This document shows, piece after piece, positions 54,889-62,692 of a DNA stretch of 64,000 bases. Numbering within the stretch: the first letter of the stretch is position 1; the number at the start of each line of letters is the position of its first letter. The notes beneath the pieces are model-generated. The model did no database searches and had not been told where the DNA came from. It worked only from the letters and a program-made list of their open reading frames with translations. A program made the position numbers and the translations under genes. This DNA is from Chloroflexi bacterium UBA4736 (GTDB lineage Bacteria; Chloroflexota; Dormibacteria; Dormibacterales; Dormibacteraceae): contig DHIW01000124.1 of NCBI GenBank assembly GCA_002404015.1, forward strand, positions 13,156-77,155, in the 5' to 3' direction.

Positions 54889-55292
54889 CCGAGACCAAGC
54901 AGCGGCGCCAGGCTGCCATCCTCGAGCTGGTCCACCGCAACACCATCCGAAGCCAGCAGGAGCTGGCGGCGGCCCTGGCCTCGCTGGGCGTGGCGGCGAC
55001 GCAGGCCACCGTCTCCCGCGACATCCAGGAGCTGGGCCTGGTGCGGACGCCGACCGGCTACCGTCCCGAGAACGGCGAAACCTTCCCGCCCGGGCTGGTT
55101 CTGGAGATGACGGTCGTGCACTTCCTGGCCGTGGTCAAGACGCCGCCGGGGACGGCAAACCTGGTCGCGTACGCGATCGACAACGCCGGCCTGGAGGGCG
55201 TGGCCGGCACGGTTGCCGGGGACGATACGATCGTCGTCGTGCTCGCCGACCCCGCTGCCGCCACGGCCCTGCGGAGGCTGCTGAATGCCTGA
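54885..55292 (+). CDS. argR: arginine repressor
   Basis: This 135-residue repressor is hexameric in known homologues. The N-terminal winged helix spans about 1-70 ([20 protein letters not shown]; recognition helix in [17 protein letters not shown]). The C-terminal oligomerisation and arginine-binding domain shows [17 protein letters not shown] and [15 protein letters not shown], with the GDD-T arginine contact. It lies in the operon it presumably controls; the palindrome before argC is the candidate operator. GTG in GTGA overlap with argD, and 8 nt overlap with argG. Confidence 0.94.
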   Translation: MTETKQRRQAAILELVHRNTIRSQQELAAALASLGVAATQATVSRDIQELGLVRTPTGYRPENGETFPPGLVLEMTVVHFLAVVKTPPGTANLVAYAIDNAGLEGVAGTVAGDDTIVVVLADPAAATALRRLLNA

Positions 55293-56538
55293 TCGCGAGA
55301 AGCTGGTGCTGGCCTACTCCGGCGGCCTGGACACCTCGGTCGCCATCCGCTGGCTGAAGGACAAGGGCTACGACGTGGTGGCGCTCACGATCGACCTGGG
55401 CGAGAAGAAGGACCTTACCGCCATCCAGCAGCGGGCCCTGCGGGTCGGCGCCGTCGCCGCCTACGTCGTCGACGGCAAGGTGCCTTTCATCCGGGACTTC
55501 GTCTGGCCCGCGCTGCAAGCGGGGGCCGTGTACGAGAAGGAGTACCCGCTGGCGACCGCGCTGGGGCGGCCCCTGATCGCGGCCATGATGGTCGAGATCG
55601 CCCGCCGGGAGGGGGCCCAGGGGATCGCCCACGGCTGCACCGGCAAGGGCAACGACCAGGTCCGCTTCGACGTCACGACGGCCGCGCTGGCGCCCGAGCT
55701 GAAGGTGGTCGCGCCCGTGCGCGAGTGGGGGATGAATCGGGACGACGAGATCGAGTACGCCCGCGAGCACGGCATCGAGGTGCCGGCCACGGTGGACTCC
55801 CCGTACTCGACCGACGAGAACCTCTGGGGCCGTTCGATCGAGGCCGGGATCCTGGAGGATCCCTGGGCCGAGCCGCCTCCCGACGTTTACGAGTGGACAG
55901 TGGAGCCGGAGCGAGCCCCCGCCGAAGCGGCGTACGTCGAGATCGGCTTCAAGGAGGGCATGCCAATCACCCTGGACGGCCGGCCGGTGCCCGCCGTCGA
56001 GATGGTGGAGACGCTCAACAAGCTGGGCGGCGAGAGCGGGGTGGGGCGCATCGACCACCTCGAGAACCGGCTGATCGGCATCAAGTCGCGGGAGATCTAC
56101 GAGGCGCCGGCCGCCGTCCTTTTGCTGCAGGCGCACCAGGCGCTCGAGGACATCACCCTCACCAAGGACGTGGCCCGCTTCAAGGACGTGGTCTCCCAGC
56201 AGTGGGCCCAGATGGTCTACGACGGGCTCTGGTTCAGCCCGCTGCGGGAGGCGCTGTACGCCTTCGTCGCCCACACTCAGCGTCACGTCAGCGGCGACGT
56301 CCGGCTCAAGCTCTACAGGGGCCACTCGATGGTGGTCGGGCGCAAGGCGCCGGACCAGCTCTACCGGATGGAGCTGGCGACGTACGGCCGCGGCGACCAG
56401 TTCGACCAGGGCGCCGCCGCCGGCTTCATCAAGCTCTGGGGGCTGAGCGTGCGGACCGCCGCCGAGGTCCAGGGCCGGCTCTCAGCTCTCGACCTTTCGA
56501 AGCTGGTGCCGCCCGACGCGAAGAGGCTCACGCCCTGA
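55285..56538 (+). CDS. argG: argininosuccinate synthase
   Basis: This 417-residue ATP-pyrophosphatase-type synthetase condenses citrulline and aspartate. It shows the P-loop [58 protein letters not shown] and [17 protein letters not shown], all standard. ATG 55285 overlaps the argR end by 8 nt. Its stop overlaps the CTG at which argH appears to start. Confidence 0.95.
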   Translation: MPDREKLVLAYSGGLDTSVAIRWLKDKGYDVVALTIDLGEKKDLTAIQQRALRVGAVAAYVVDGKVPFIRDFVWPALQAGAVYEKEYPLATALGRPLIAAMMVEIARREGAQGIAHGCTGKGNDQVRFDVTTAALAPELKVVAPVREWGMNRDDEIEYAREHGIEVPATVDSPYSTDENLWGRSIEAGILEDPWAEPPPDVYEWTVEPERAPAEAAYVEIGFKEGMPITLDGRPVPAVEMVETLNKLGGESGVGRIDHLENRLIGIKSREIYEAPAAVLLLQAHQALEDITLTKDVARFKDVVSQQWAQMVYDGLWFSPLREALYAFVAHTQRHVSGDVRLKLYRGHSMVVGRKAPDQLYRMELATYGRGDQFDQGAAAGFIKLWGLSVRTAAEVQGRLSALDLSKLVPPDAKRLTP

Positions 56539-57866
56539 CCAAGGGCAAGCTCTGGGGGTCCCGCTTCAAGAAGGGCCTGCTGCCGGAGCTGGAGGCCTTT
56601 GCCTCCTCGCTCGACGTGGACTTCGAGCTGGCTGAGTTCGACGTGGCCGGCTCCATCGCCCACGCCCGCGGCCTGGCGGCGGCCGGCCTGCTCACGAAGG
56701 GCCAGCTGCGGGCCGTGGAGAAGGGACTGGGCCAGGTCCTGGGCGAGCTCCGAGCCGGCCGCTTCGCCTTCAAGGCCAGCGACGAGGACATCCACACCGC
56801 GGTCGAGCGCCGCCTCACGGAGCTGGTGCCCGACGCCGGCGAGCGGCTGCACGCCGGTCGCTCGCGCAACGACCAGGTCGCCCTCGACCTCCGGCTGTTC
56901 AGCCGGCTCGCCGCGGCTGCGCTGATCGGCAACCTGGCCCTCCTCGTGGAGTCCCTGGCGGCGCAGGCGCGCCGCCACGCCGATTGGCCGATGCCGGGCT
57001 ACACGCATCTTCAGCGGGCCCAGCCGGTCACGGTCGGCCACCACCTGCTGGCCCACGCCGAGGCGCTGCTGCGCGACGCGGAGCGGGCGCGCCACGCCTA
57101 CGACGCGGCCGACGCCATGCCGCTTGGCTCAGGGGCCCTGGCCGGCAGCACCCTGCCTCTCCAGCGGGACCTGGTCGCGAAGGAGCTGGGCTTTTCCCGA
57201 TTGACGCAGAACTCGATGGACGCCGTGGCCGACCGTGACTTCGCATTGGACCTCCTGTATGCCTGCGTCACAGTCGGGATCCACATCAGCCGGCTGGGCG
57301 AGGACGTCGTGCTCTGGGCGACGTCCGAGTTCGGCTTCCTGCGGCTGGGGGACGAGATCGCAACCGGGTCGAGCATCATGCCCCAGAAGCGGAACCCGGA
57401 CATCGCCGAGCTGCTGCGCGGACGCAGCGGGCGGGCACTGGGGGCGTTCACGGCCCTGGCGACCGTGCTGAAGGGCCTGCCGCTTGCCTACGACCGCGAC
57501 CTGCAGGAGGACAAAGTGGCGCTCTTCGCGGGCGTGCACAACGCGATCGAGTGCGTCGAGGCCGCGACCCTGCTGGTGGGCCGCCTGGAGTTCGACCGCG
57601 AGCGCCTGGCCGCGGCGGCCGCGGACCCCGACCTGCTCGCCACCGACACGGCCGAGCAGCTGGTCGCCGGCGGCACGGCGTTCCGGCAGGCCCACCGGCA
57701 GGTGGGGGAGGCCGTGCGCCGGGGCCGGCACACGCCGCCCTGGGACGCCGCCCACTCGCTGGGTCTGCGAAAACTGAACGCCGGGCGCCGGGCGGCGACG
57801 GTGGCCAGGCAGGCCGCGGCCCTTTCGCGGTGGGCCGACTCCCACCCGCCCCCGCTGCCCGGCTGA
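56535..57866 (+). CDS. argH: argininosuccinate lyase (apparent CTG start)
   Basis: This lyase splits argininosuccinate into arginine and fumarate. It shows KLWGSRFKKG, GRSRNDQVALDLRLF, MPGYTHLQRAQPVTVGHHLL and the fumarase/aspartase signature GSSIMPQKRNPD, with a C-terminal RQAHRQVGEAV. No ATG, GTG or TTG lies in frame near the start: the first downstream GTG follows the conserved LWGSRF. CTG 56535 overlaps the argG stop (CTGA), has AAGAGG (56521-56526) 8 nt upstream and gives [11 protein letters not shown], exactly the family N-terminus. Length from there is 443 residues, within the normal range. Confidence 0.92.
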   Translation: MTKGKLWGSRFKKGLLPELEAFASSLDVDFELAEFDVAGSIAHARGLAAAGLLTKGQLRAVEKGLGQVLGELRAGRFAFKASDEDIHTAVERRLTELVPDAGERLHAGRSRNDQVALDLRLFSRLAAAALIGNLALLVESLAAQARRHADWPMPGYTHLQRAQPVTVGHHLLAHAEALLRDAERARHAYDAADAMPLGSGALAGSTLPLQRDLVAKELGFSRLTQNSMDAVADRDFALDLLYACVTVGIHISRLGEDVVLWATSEFGFLRLGDEIATGSSIMPQKRNPDIAELLRGRSGRALGAFTALATVLKGLPLAYDRDLQEDKVALFAGVHNAIECVEAATLLVGRLEFDRERLAAAAADPDLLATDTAEQLVAGGTAFRQAHRQVGEAVRRGRHTPPWDAAHSLGLRKLNAGRRAATVARQAAALSRWADSHPPPLPG

Positions 57867-57870
57867 CGAA

Positions 57871-58731
57871 GTGAGGATCAAGTTCTGGGGGACCCGCGGA
57901 ACCCGGCCGACGCCGGGCCGGCGCACGCTGCGCTTCGGCGGCAATACCACCTGCATCGAGGTCCGCGGCAAGTCGGGCGAACTGGTCGTGCTCGACAGCG
58001 GGTCCGGGATCGCCGAGCTCGGCGACGCCCTGACCCCGGACGGTCCCATCCGCGCCCACCTCCTGGTCACGCACACGCACTGGGACCACATCCAGGGCTT
58101 CCCGTTCTTCGCGCCTGCCTTCCTACCTAAGACCGAGCTGACCGTGGTCGGACCAGCCGGCTCGATCAAGTCCCTGCAGGCAGCGTTTGCCGACCAGATG
58201 GACCCCGCCTACTTCCCGCTTCGCCTGGACCAGGTGCCGGCTCACCTCGAGTTCATCGAGCGCAATGCCGGCGAGGCGTTCGAGGTCGCCGGCATGGTCG
58301 TCACGCCGATGGAGCTGAACCACCCGATCCCGACGTTCGGCTACCGGTTCGAGGAGGACGGCCATACGTTCGTGTTCGCCACCGACAACGAGCTGCCGAC
58401 CCACGACGCGGCGGCAGGCGCGGCCGGCATCGCGTTCGTGGACTCCATGGTGGCGTGGTGCAAGGGCGCCGACCTGCTCGTCCACGACGCCCAGTACAGC
58501 CGCGAGGAGTACGCCGCGCGGGTCGGCTGGGGCCACTCGACGTACGACGACGCGCTCTCGCTGGCCGAGCGGGCGGGGGCCGGCCAGCTGGCTTTCTTCC
58601 ACCACGACCCCGGCCACTCCGACGCGGACATCGACGGCCTCGTCGAGGAGGCGCTGGGCAACCACAAGCGACGCCACGGCCGCAGCGTCGAAGCCTTTCC
58701 CGCCGCCGAGGAGCACGAGATCCTGCTGTAG
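57871..58731 (+). CDS. metallo-beta-lactamase fold hydrolase
   Basis: This is a 286-residue MBL-fold metallohydrolase of the phosphodiesterase/RNase Z-like branch. It shows RIKFWGTRGTRPTPGRRT, the metal motif LLVTHTHWDHIQGFPFF (H-x-H-x-D-H), the histidine in MELNHPIPTFGYRF, the aspartate in FVFATDNEL and HHDPGHSDADID at the C-terminus. Substrate unknown; possibilities include cyclic nucleotides, tRNA ends or phosphonates. GTG 57871 follows argH by 4 nt, probably as a passenger at the end of the operon. Confidence 0.88.
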   Translation: MRIKFWGTRGTRPTPGRRTLRFGGNTTCIEVRGKSGELVVLDSGSGIAELGDALTPDGPIRAHLLVTHTHWDHIQGFPFFAPAFLPKTELTVVGPAGSIKSLQAAFADQMDPAYFPLRLDQVPAHLEFIERNAGEAFEVAGMVVTPMELNHPIPTFGYRFEEDGHTFVFATDNELPTHDAAAGAAGIAFVDSMVAWCKGADLLVHDAQYSREEYAARVGWGHSTYDDALSLAERAGAGQLAFFHHDPGHSDADIDGLVEEALGNHKRRHGRSVEAFPAAEEHEILL

Positions 58732-58804
58732 AACGTGGGGAGGCGGTCGCCGAGGGAAGGTCCGCCGGCGGTGTGAACGTCCGGCGCTGGATCCAGGCCG
58801 ATGC

Positions 58805-58810
58805 TAGAAT
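58805..58810 (+). promoter_or_regulatory. -10 element TAGAAT before greA
   Basis: GCTAGAAT ends 12 nt before the greA ATG (58823), so the transcript leader is about 5 nt with no room for a Shine-Dalgarno. No -35 consensus is visible. It lies in the 91 nt gap after the MBL gene and would drive greA-lysS-serS. Confidence 0.5.
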
Positions 58811-58822
58811 CCGCGTTCCCCA

Positions 58823-59290
58823 ATGGAAGATAAGCCGGTTTTGCTTACTAAGGACGGCCTCAAGCACCTCGAGGAGGAGCTGAAGGAGCTCGTGAGCGTC
58901 CGCCGCACCGAGGTGGCGGAGCGGATCCGGCACGCGCGGGACTTCGGGGACATCTCGGAAAACGCCGAATACACCGAGGCCAAGAATGAGCAGAGCCTCG
59001 TCGAGGGCCGGATCATGACCCTCGAAGCGATGCTCCGCAACGCCGCCCTGATCGAGGACGAGGAGCGCCAGAAGGGCGTGGCGTCGGTCGGAGCCAGGGT
59101 CAAGGTCCGCTCCACGGATGGCGACGAGAGCTACGAGATCGTGGGTGCGGCCGAGGCCGACCCTGTCCACGGTCGGATCTCTAACGAGAGCCCGTTGGGG
59201 CGGGCCCTTCTCGGCCACCGGGCCGGTGAAGAGGTCGAGTGGAGCTCGCCGATGGGGACCAGCCGGGTCAAGATCGTCTCCGTCAACTAG
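58823..59290 (+). CDS. greA: transcription elongation factor GreA
   Basis: This 155-residue factor rescues backtracked RNA polymerase by stimulating transcript cleavage. The N-terminal coiled coil spans about 5-75, with the tip motif RHARDFGDISENAEYTEAKN, whose Asp/Glu residues enter the secondary channel. The C-terminal FKBP-like domain shows NESPLGRALLGHRAGEEVE. The length is typical. It lies 13 nt upstream of lysS, a common neighbourhood. Confidence 0.96.
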   Translation: MEDKPVLLTKDGLKHLEEELKELVSVRRTEVAERIRHARDFGDISENAEYTEAKNEQSLVEGRIMTLEAMLRNAALIEDEERQKGVASVGARVKVRSTDGDESYEIVGAAEADPVHGRISNESPLGRALLGHRAGEEVEWSSPMGTSRVKIVSVN

Positions 59291-59303
59291 CCTAAGTCGG
59301 CTG

Positions 59304-60704
59304 GTGACGGAAGAACCTGACCTTCCCTCGGTCCTGCGCGACCGCCGGGAAAAGCTCGACAAGCTCATCCAGGCAGGCGTCCAGCCCTACGTCGCGCGCT
59401 TTTCTCGCACTCACACGAGCGAGCGGGCCAGAGCCCTGCTGGAGGGGGCTGAGGAGGCCGGGCCGGTCACCGTCGCCGGCCGCCTGATGACGATGCGCGG
59501 CAGCGGGGGGATCGCTTTTGCGACCATCCAGGACGGCGCCGGCCGGATCCAGCTGGTGGCGCAGCGAGACGTTCTTGGTGAGGCCGAGCTCGATCGCTTC
59601 CTGAAGCTCGACCCCGGCGACCTGGTCGGGGCCACCGGGCCGGTCAGGCGGACACGGCGGGGCGAGCCCAGCGCCTGGATCAGCTCGTTCACGCTTCTGT
59701 CCAAGTCGCTGCAGCCGCTGCCGGAGAAGTGGCACGGCCTGAAGGACGTCGAGCTTCGCTACCGGCGCCGGTACGTGGATCTGATCGCCAATCCGGAGGT
59801 CCGCGACGTCTTCATCGCCCGCTCCCGGATCATCGCGGGGATCCGCCGCTACTTCGACGACCACGACTTCCTCGAGGTGGAAACGCCCGTCCTCCAGGAG
59901 ATCCCGGGTGGCGGTCACGCCAAGCCCTTCGTCACCCACCACAACGCTCTGAACCGCGACCTGTACCTGCGGATCGCGCTCGAGCTGCATCTGAAGCGCC
60001 TGGTGATCGGGGGTCTCGAGCGCGTGTACGAGGTGGGCCGGCTGTTCCGAAACGAGGGGCTGTCTCCGATCCACAACCCTGAGTTCACGATGCTCGAGAG
60101 CTACCAGGCCTACGCCGACTATGAGGACGTGATGCGAACCGTGGAGGAACTGATCCCCTTCGCCGCGGGGCACGCCGGCATCTCCCCGAAGCTGAGCTAC
60201 CAGGGCGAGCAGGTGGACTTCACGCCGCCCTACCGGCGGGTCCGGATGGTCGACCTGGTCCGGGAGGCGACCGGCCGCGACCTGGCCGGACTGGAGCTGG
60301 ACGAGGTCTTCGAGAACGAGGTCCAGGACACCCTGCGCCAGCCCACGTTCGTCACCGACTACCCGGTCGAGATCTCGCCGCTGGCCCGGCGGCGGGACGA
60401 CGATCCGCGTTTCGTGGAGCGGTTCGAGCTGTTCGTGCTCGGGCGGGAGATCGCCAATGCGTTCACGGAGCTAACCGACCCGATCGACCAGCGCCGGCGG
60501 CTGGAGGAGCAGGCAGCCGGCCGAGAGGCCGGGGACGAGGAGGCCCACCCCTTCGACGAGGACTTCGTGCGGGCCCTGGAGTACGGCATGCCACCGACCG
60601 GGGGCCTCGGCATCGGCGTCGACCGCCTGGTGATGCTGCTGACGGATTCCGCGTCCATCCGCGACGTCATCCTCTTTCCCCTGATGAAGCCGGAGGTGAG
60701 CTGA
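59304..60704 (+). CDS. lysS: lysyl-tRNA synthetase, class II
   Basis: This 466-residue cytoplasmic enzyme charges tRNA-Lys. The N-terminal OB-fold anticodon domain is [20 protein letters not shown] and following residues. Class II motif 1 lies in [19 protein letters not shown], motif 2 is [20 protein letters not shown] and motif 3 is [19 protein letters not shown] 59304 follows greA by 13 nt with no strong Shine-Dalgarno. The open frame upstream lies inside greA and is not coding. The stop overlaps serS (TGATG). Confidence 0.94.
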   Translation: MTEEPDLPSVLRDRREKLDKLIQAGVQPYVARFSRTHTSERARALLEGAEEAGPVTVAGRLMTMRGSGGIAFATIQDGAGRIQLVAQRDVLGEAELDRFLKLDPGDLVGATGPVRRTRRGEPSAWISSFTLLSKSLQPLPEKWHGLKDVELRYRRRYVDLIANPEVRDVFIARSRIIAGIRRYFDDHDFLEVETPVLQEIPGGGHAKPFVTHHNALNRDLYLRIALELHLKRLVIGGLERVYEVGRLFRNEGLSPIHNPEFTMLESYQAYADYEDVMRTVEELIPFAAGHAGISPKLSYQGEQVDFTPPYRRVRMVDLVREATGRDLAGLELDEVFENEVQDTLRQPTFVTDYPVEISPLARRRDDDPRFVERFELFVLGREIANAFTELTDPIDQRRRLEEQAAGREAGDEEAHPFDEDFVRALEYGMPPTGGLGIGVDRLVMLLTDSASIRDVILFPLMKPEVS

Positions 60705-61969
60705 TGTTGCCGCTGGAGCTGATCCGGAAGGATCCCGAGCTGGTGAAGCGGGCCGCCGAGCTGAAGGGCGAGCCGGCGCCGGTGGACGAGATCCTGAGGC
60801 TCGACACCCGCTGGCGCCAGGCCACCGCCGCCGCCGAGCTGGCGCGGGCCGAGCAGAACGCCCTCTCCAAGGAGTTCGCGAAAAGCAAGGACCAGTCGCT
60901 CCTGCCCCGGATGAAGCGGTTGGGCGAGTCCGCCAAGTTCCACGGCGCCGAGGCCGACCGCCTGCGGGCCGAGCTGGACCGCCTGCTCCTGCACGTCCCG
61001 AACCTCTTTCACGAGAGCGTCCCCGTGGGGGAGAGCGAGGCCGACAACGTGATGGTCAGGGAGTGGGGCAGCCGGCCCCAGCTCGGGTTCGAGCCGCGGC
61101 CCCACTACGACATCGGCGAGGCGCTGGACATCATGGACTTCGAAAGGGCCGCTCGCGTGTCAGGCTCCCGCTTCGCCTTCCTCAAAGGCGCCGGGGCACG
61201 CCTCGAGAGGGCCCTCGTGCAGTTCATGCTCGACCTGCACACACGGGAGCACGGATATACCGAGCTGCTCCCGCCATTCCTGGTCAACACCGCCTCCATG
61301 CTGGGGACGGCCAACCTGCCGAAGTTTGGCGACGAGGCGTTCCGGGTGGAGGGCCGCGATCTCTGGCTGATCCCGACCGCGGAAGTCCCGATGACCAACT
61401 TCCACCGCGACGAGATGCTCGACGGTTCCCAGCTGCCGCTCAACTACGTCGCCTACTCGCCGTGCTGGCGGTCCGAGGCGGGGGCGGCCGGCAAAGACAC
61501 GCGAGGGTACATCCGGATGCACCAGTTCTCGAAGGTGGAGCTGGTCAAGCTGGTCAAGCCCGAGGCTTCGCTGGAGGCGCTGGAGGAGCTGACCGGGCAC
61601 GCGGAGGTGGTGCTGCAGCGGCTCGGCCTCCACTACCAGGTGATGGCGATGTGCACCGCCGACATGGGGTTCGCCCAGTACAAGAAGTACGACATCAACG
61701 CCTGGGCACCGGGTCTCGGGCGCTACCTGGAGGTCTCGTCCTGCTCGGTCTTCAACGACTTCCAGGCGCGCCGGGCGAACCTTCGCTACCGGCCGGCGCC
61801 CGGGCAGCCGCCCCGGTTCGTGCACACGCTGAACGGAAGCGCGCTGGCGCTGACCAGGACCATCGACTGCGTCATCGAGACTTACCAGCAGGCGGATGGA
61901 ACGGTCGCCGTGCCAGACGTTCTGAAGCCCTACATGGGCGGCTTGGAGTACCTGGGCCCGACCGGCTGA
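60704..61969 (+). CDS. serS: seryl-tRNA synthetase
   Basis: This 421-residue class II synthetase charges tRNA-Ser. The N-terminal coiled-coil arm spans about 25-105 (helical, charged), and it recognises the long variable arm of tRNA-Ser. Class II motifs follow as [20 protein letters not shown] (motif 2), [20 protein letters not shown] and [16 protein letters not shown] (motif 3). ATG 60704 overlaps the lysS stop. The tRNA-Ser gene of the window lies 0.6 kb downstream. Confidence 0.95.
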   Translation: MLPLELIRKDPELVKRAAELKGEPAPVDEILRLDTRWRQATAAAELARAEQNALSKEFAKSKDQSLLPRMKRLGESAKFHGAEADRLRAELDRLLLHVPNLFHESVPVGESEADNVMVREWGSRPQLGFEPRPHYDIGEALDIMDFERAARVSGSRFAFLKGAGARLERALVQFMLDLHTREHGYTELLPPFLVNTASMLGTANLPKFGDEAFRVEGRDLWLIPTAEVPMTNFHRDEMLDGSQLPLNYVAYSPCWRSEAGAAGKDTRGYIRMHQFSKVELVKLVKPEASLEALEELTGHAEVVLQRLGLHYQVMAMCTADMGFAQYKKYDINAWAPGLGRYLEVSSCSVFNDFQARRANLRYRPAPGQPPRFVHTLNGSALALTRTIDCVIETYQQADGTVAVPDVLKPYMGGLEYLGPTG

Positions 61970-62080
61970 AGAGCCCGGCAATATTCGGAACACCCCTGTA
62001 TGGTGGGTGGTGGAGGCTTCCATTACATGAGTGCCTCATTGTCAATTTCAAATTCGATCAGCCACCAAGGAGCAAGCGCA

Positions 62081-62536
62081 ATGGCCGAAGTCACGAAGAG
62101 CATCGACTGCCCTGTGGACGTCCCCACCGCCTACAACCGGTGGACGCGGTTCGAGAGCTTCCCGGAGTTCATGGAAGGCGTCAAGGAGGTCAGGCAGCTC
62201 GACGATCGGCGCCTGCACTGGAAGGCCGAGGTGGGAGGCAGGGTCGAGGAGTGGGACGCCGAGATCACCGAGCAGATCCCGGACGAGCGGATCGCCTGGC
62301 GGTCCACCAGCGGGGCGCCCAACGCGGGTGTCGTGACGTTCCACCGTCTCGCCGACAACCAGTGCCGGATCACGCTGCAGCTGGCTTACGAGCCGCAGGG
62401 CCTGACAGAGAAGATCGGGGAGGCCCTGGGCTTCATGGCACGCCAGGTCGAGGGCGACCTCGAGAGGTTCCGCGACCTGATCGCCAGCCGGGGTACGGCG
62501 AGCGGTGCCTACCCGGGCGAGATCCGCAACCAGTAG
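62081..62536 (+). CDS. SRPBCC-family (polyketide cyclase/START-like) protein
   Basis: This is a 151-residue protein of the SRPBCC/coenzyme Q-binding helix-grip fold. It shows KSIDCPVDVPTAYNRWTRFE, FPEFMEGVKEVRQLDDRRLH, EEWDAEITEQIPDERIAWRS and ITLQLAYEPQG, then a C-terminal helix with FMARQVEGDLERFRDLIASR. This subgroup (integral-membrane-protein-like cyclase/dehydrase) is widespread and probably binds a lipid-like ligand. ATG 62081 has AAGGAG (62067-62072) 8 nt upstream, so the in-frame extension to 62000 is rejected. The upstream 111 nt is relatively AT-rich and probably contains its promoter, but I see no convincing hexamer pair. Confidence 0.88.
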   Translation: MAEVTKSIDCPVDVPTAYNRWTRFESFPEFMEGVKEVRQLDDRRLHWKAEVGGRVEEWDAEITEQIPDERIAWRSTSGAPNAGVVTFHRLADNQCRITLQLAYEPQGLTEKIGEALGFMARQVEGDLERFRDLIASRGTASGAYPGEIRNQ

Positions 62537-62550
62537 ATCACTACCCCCGC

Positions 62551-62587
62551 GGAGGGCCGGGGCGCCTCGCGTCGGCCCCCTCCTTTT
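62551..62587 (+). terminator. intrinsic terminator after SRPBCC gene
   Basis: GGAGGGCCG (62551-62559) pairs imperfectly with CGGCCCCCTCC (62573-62583), followed by TTTT. It separates the SRPBCC gene from the tRNA-Ser gene. Confidence 0.65.
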
Positions 62588-62602
62588 AGACTCGGTTACT
62601 CC

Positions 62603-62692
62603 GGAGGGATGGCCGAGTCCGGTTGATGGCGGCGGTCTTGAAAACCGTTAAGGCGCAAGCCTTCGGGGGTTCGAATCCCTCTCCCTCCGCCA
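62603..62692 (+). tRNA. tRNA-Ser (anticodon UGA), CCA encoded
   Basis: The acceptor stem GGAGGGA (62603-62609) pairs with TCCCTCC (62682-62688), followed by discriminator G and an encoded CCA (62690-62692). The anticodon arm CGGTCTTGAAAACCG places TGA at 62639-62641. A long variable arm (class II tRNA) and the T arm GGGGGTTCGAATCCCTC complete the molecule. It decodes UCA and probably other UCN codons. The tRNA is intact despite the integrated element abutting its 3' end. Confidence 0.96.
62648..62692. other. putative attachment site inside the tRNA-Ser 3' end
   Basis: The serine recombinase frame of the adjacent element ends inside the antisense of the tRNA 3' half, and the tRNA 3' end is intact. 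This is the arrangement left when an element integrates at a tRNA 3' end and its att core replaces the displaced sequence. The second att copy would lie outside the window. Confidence 0.55.
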
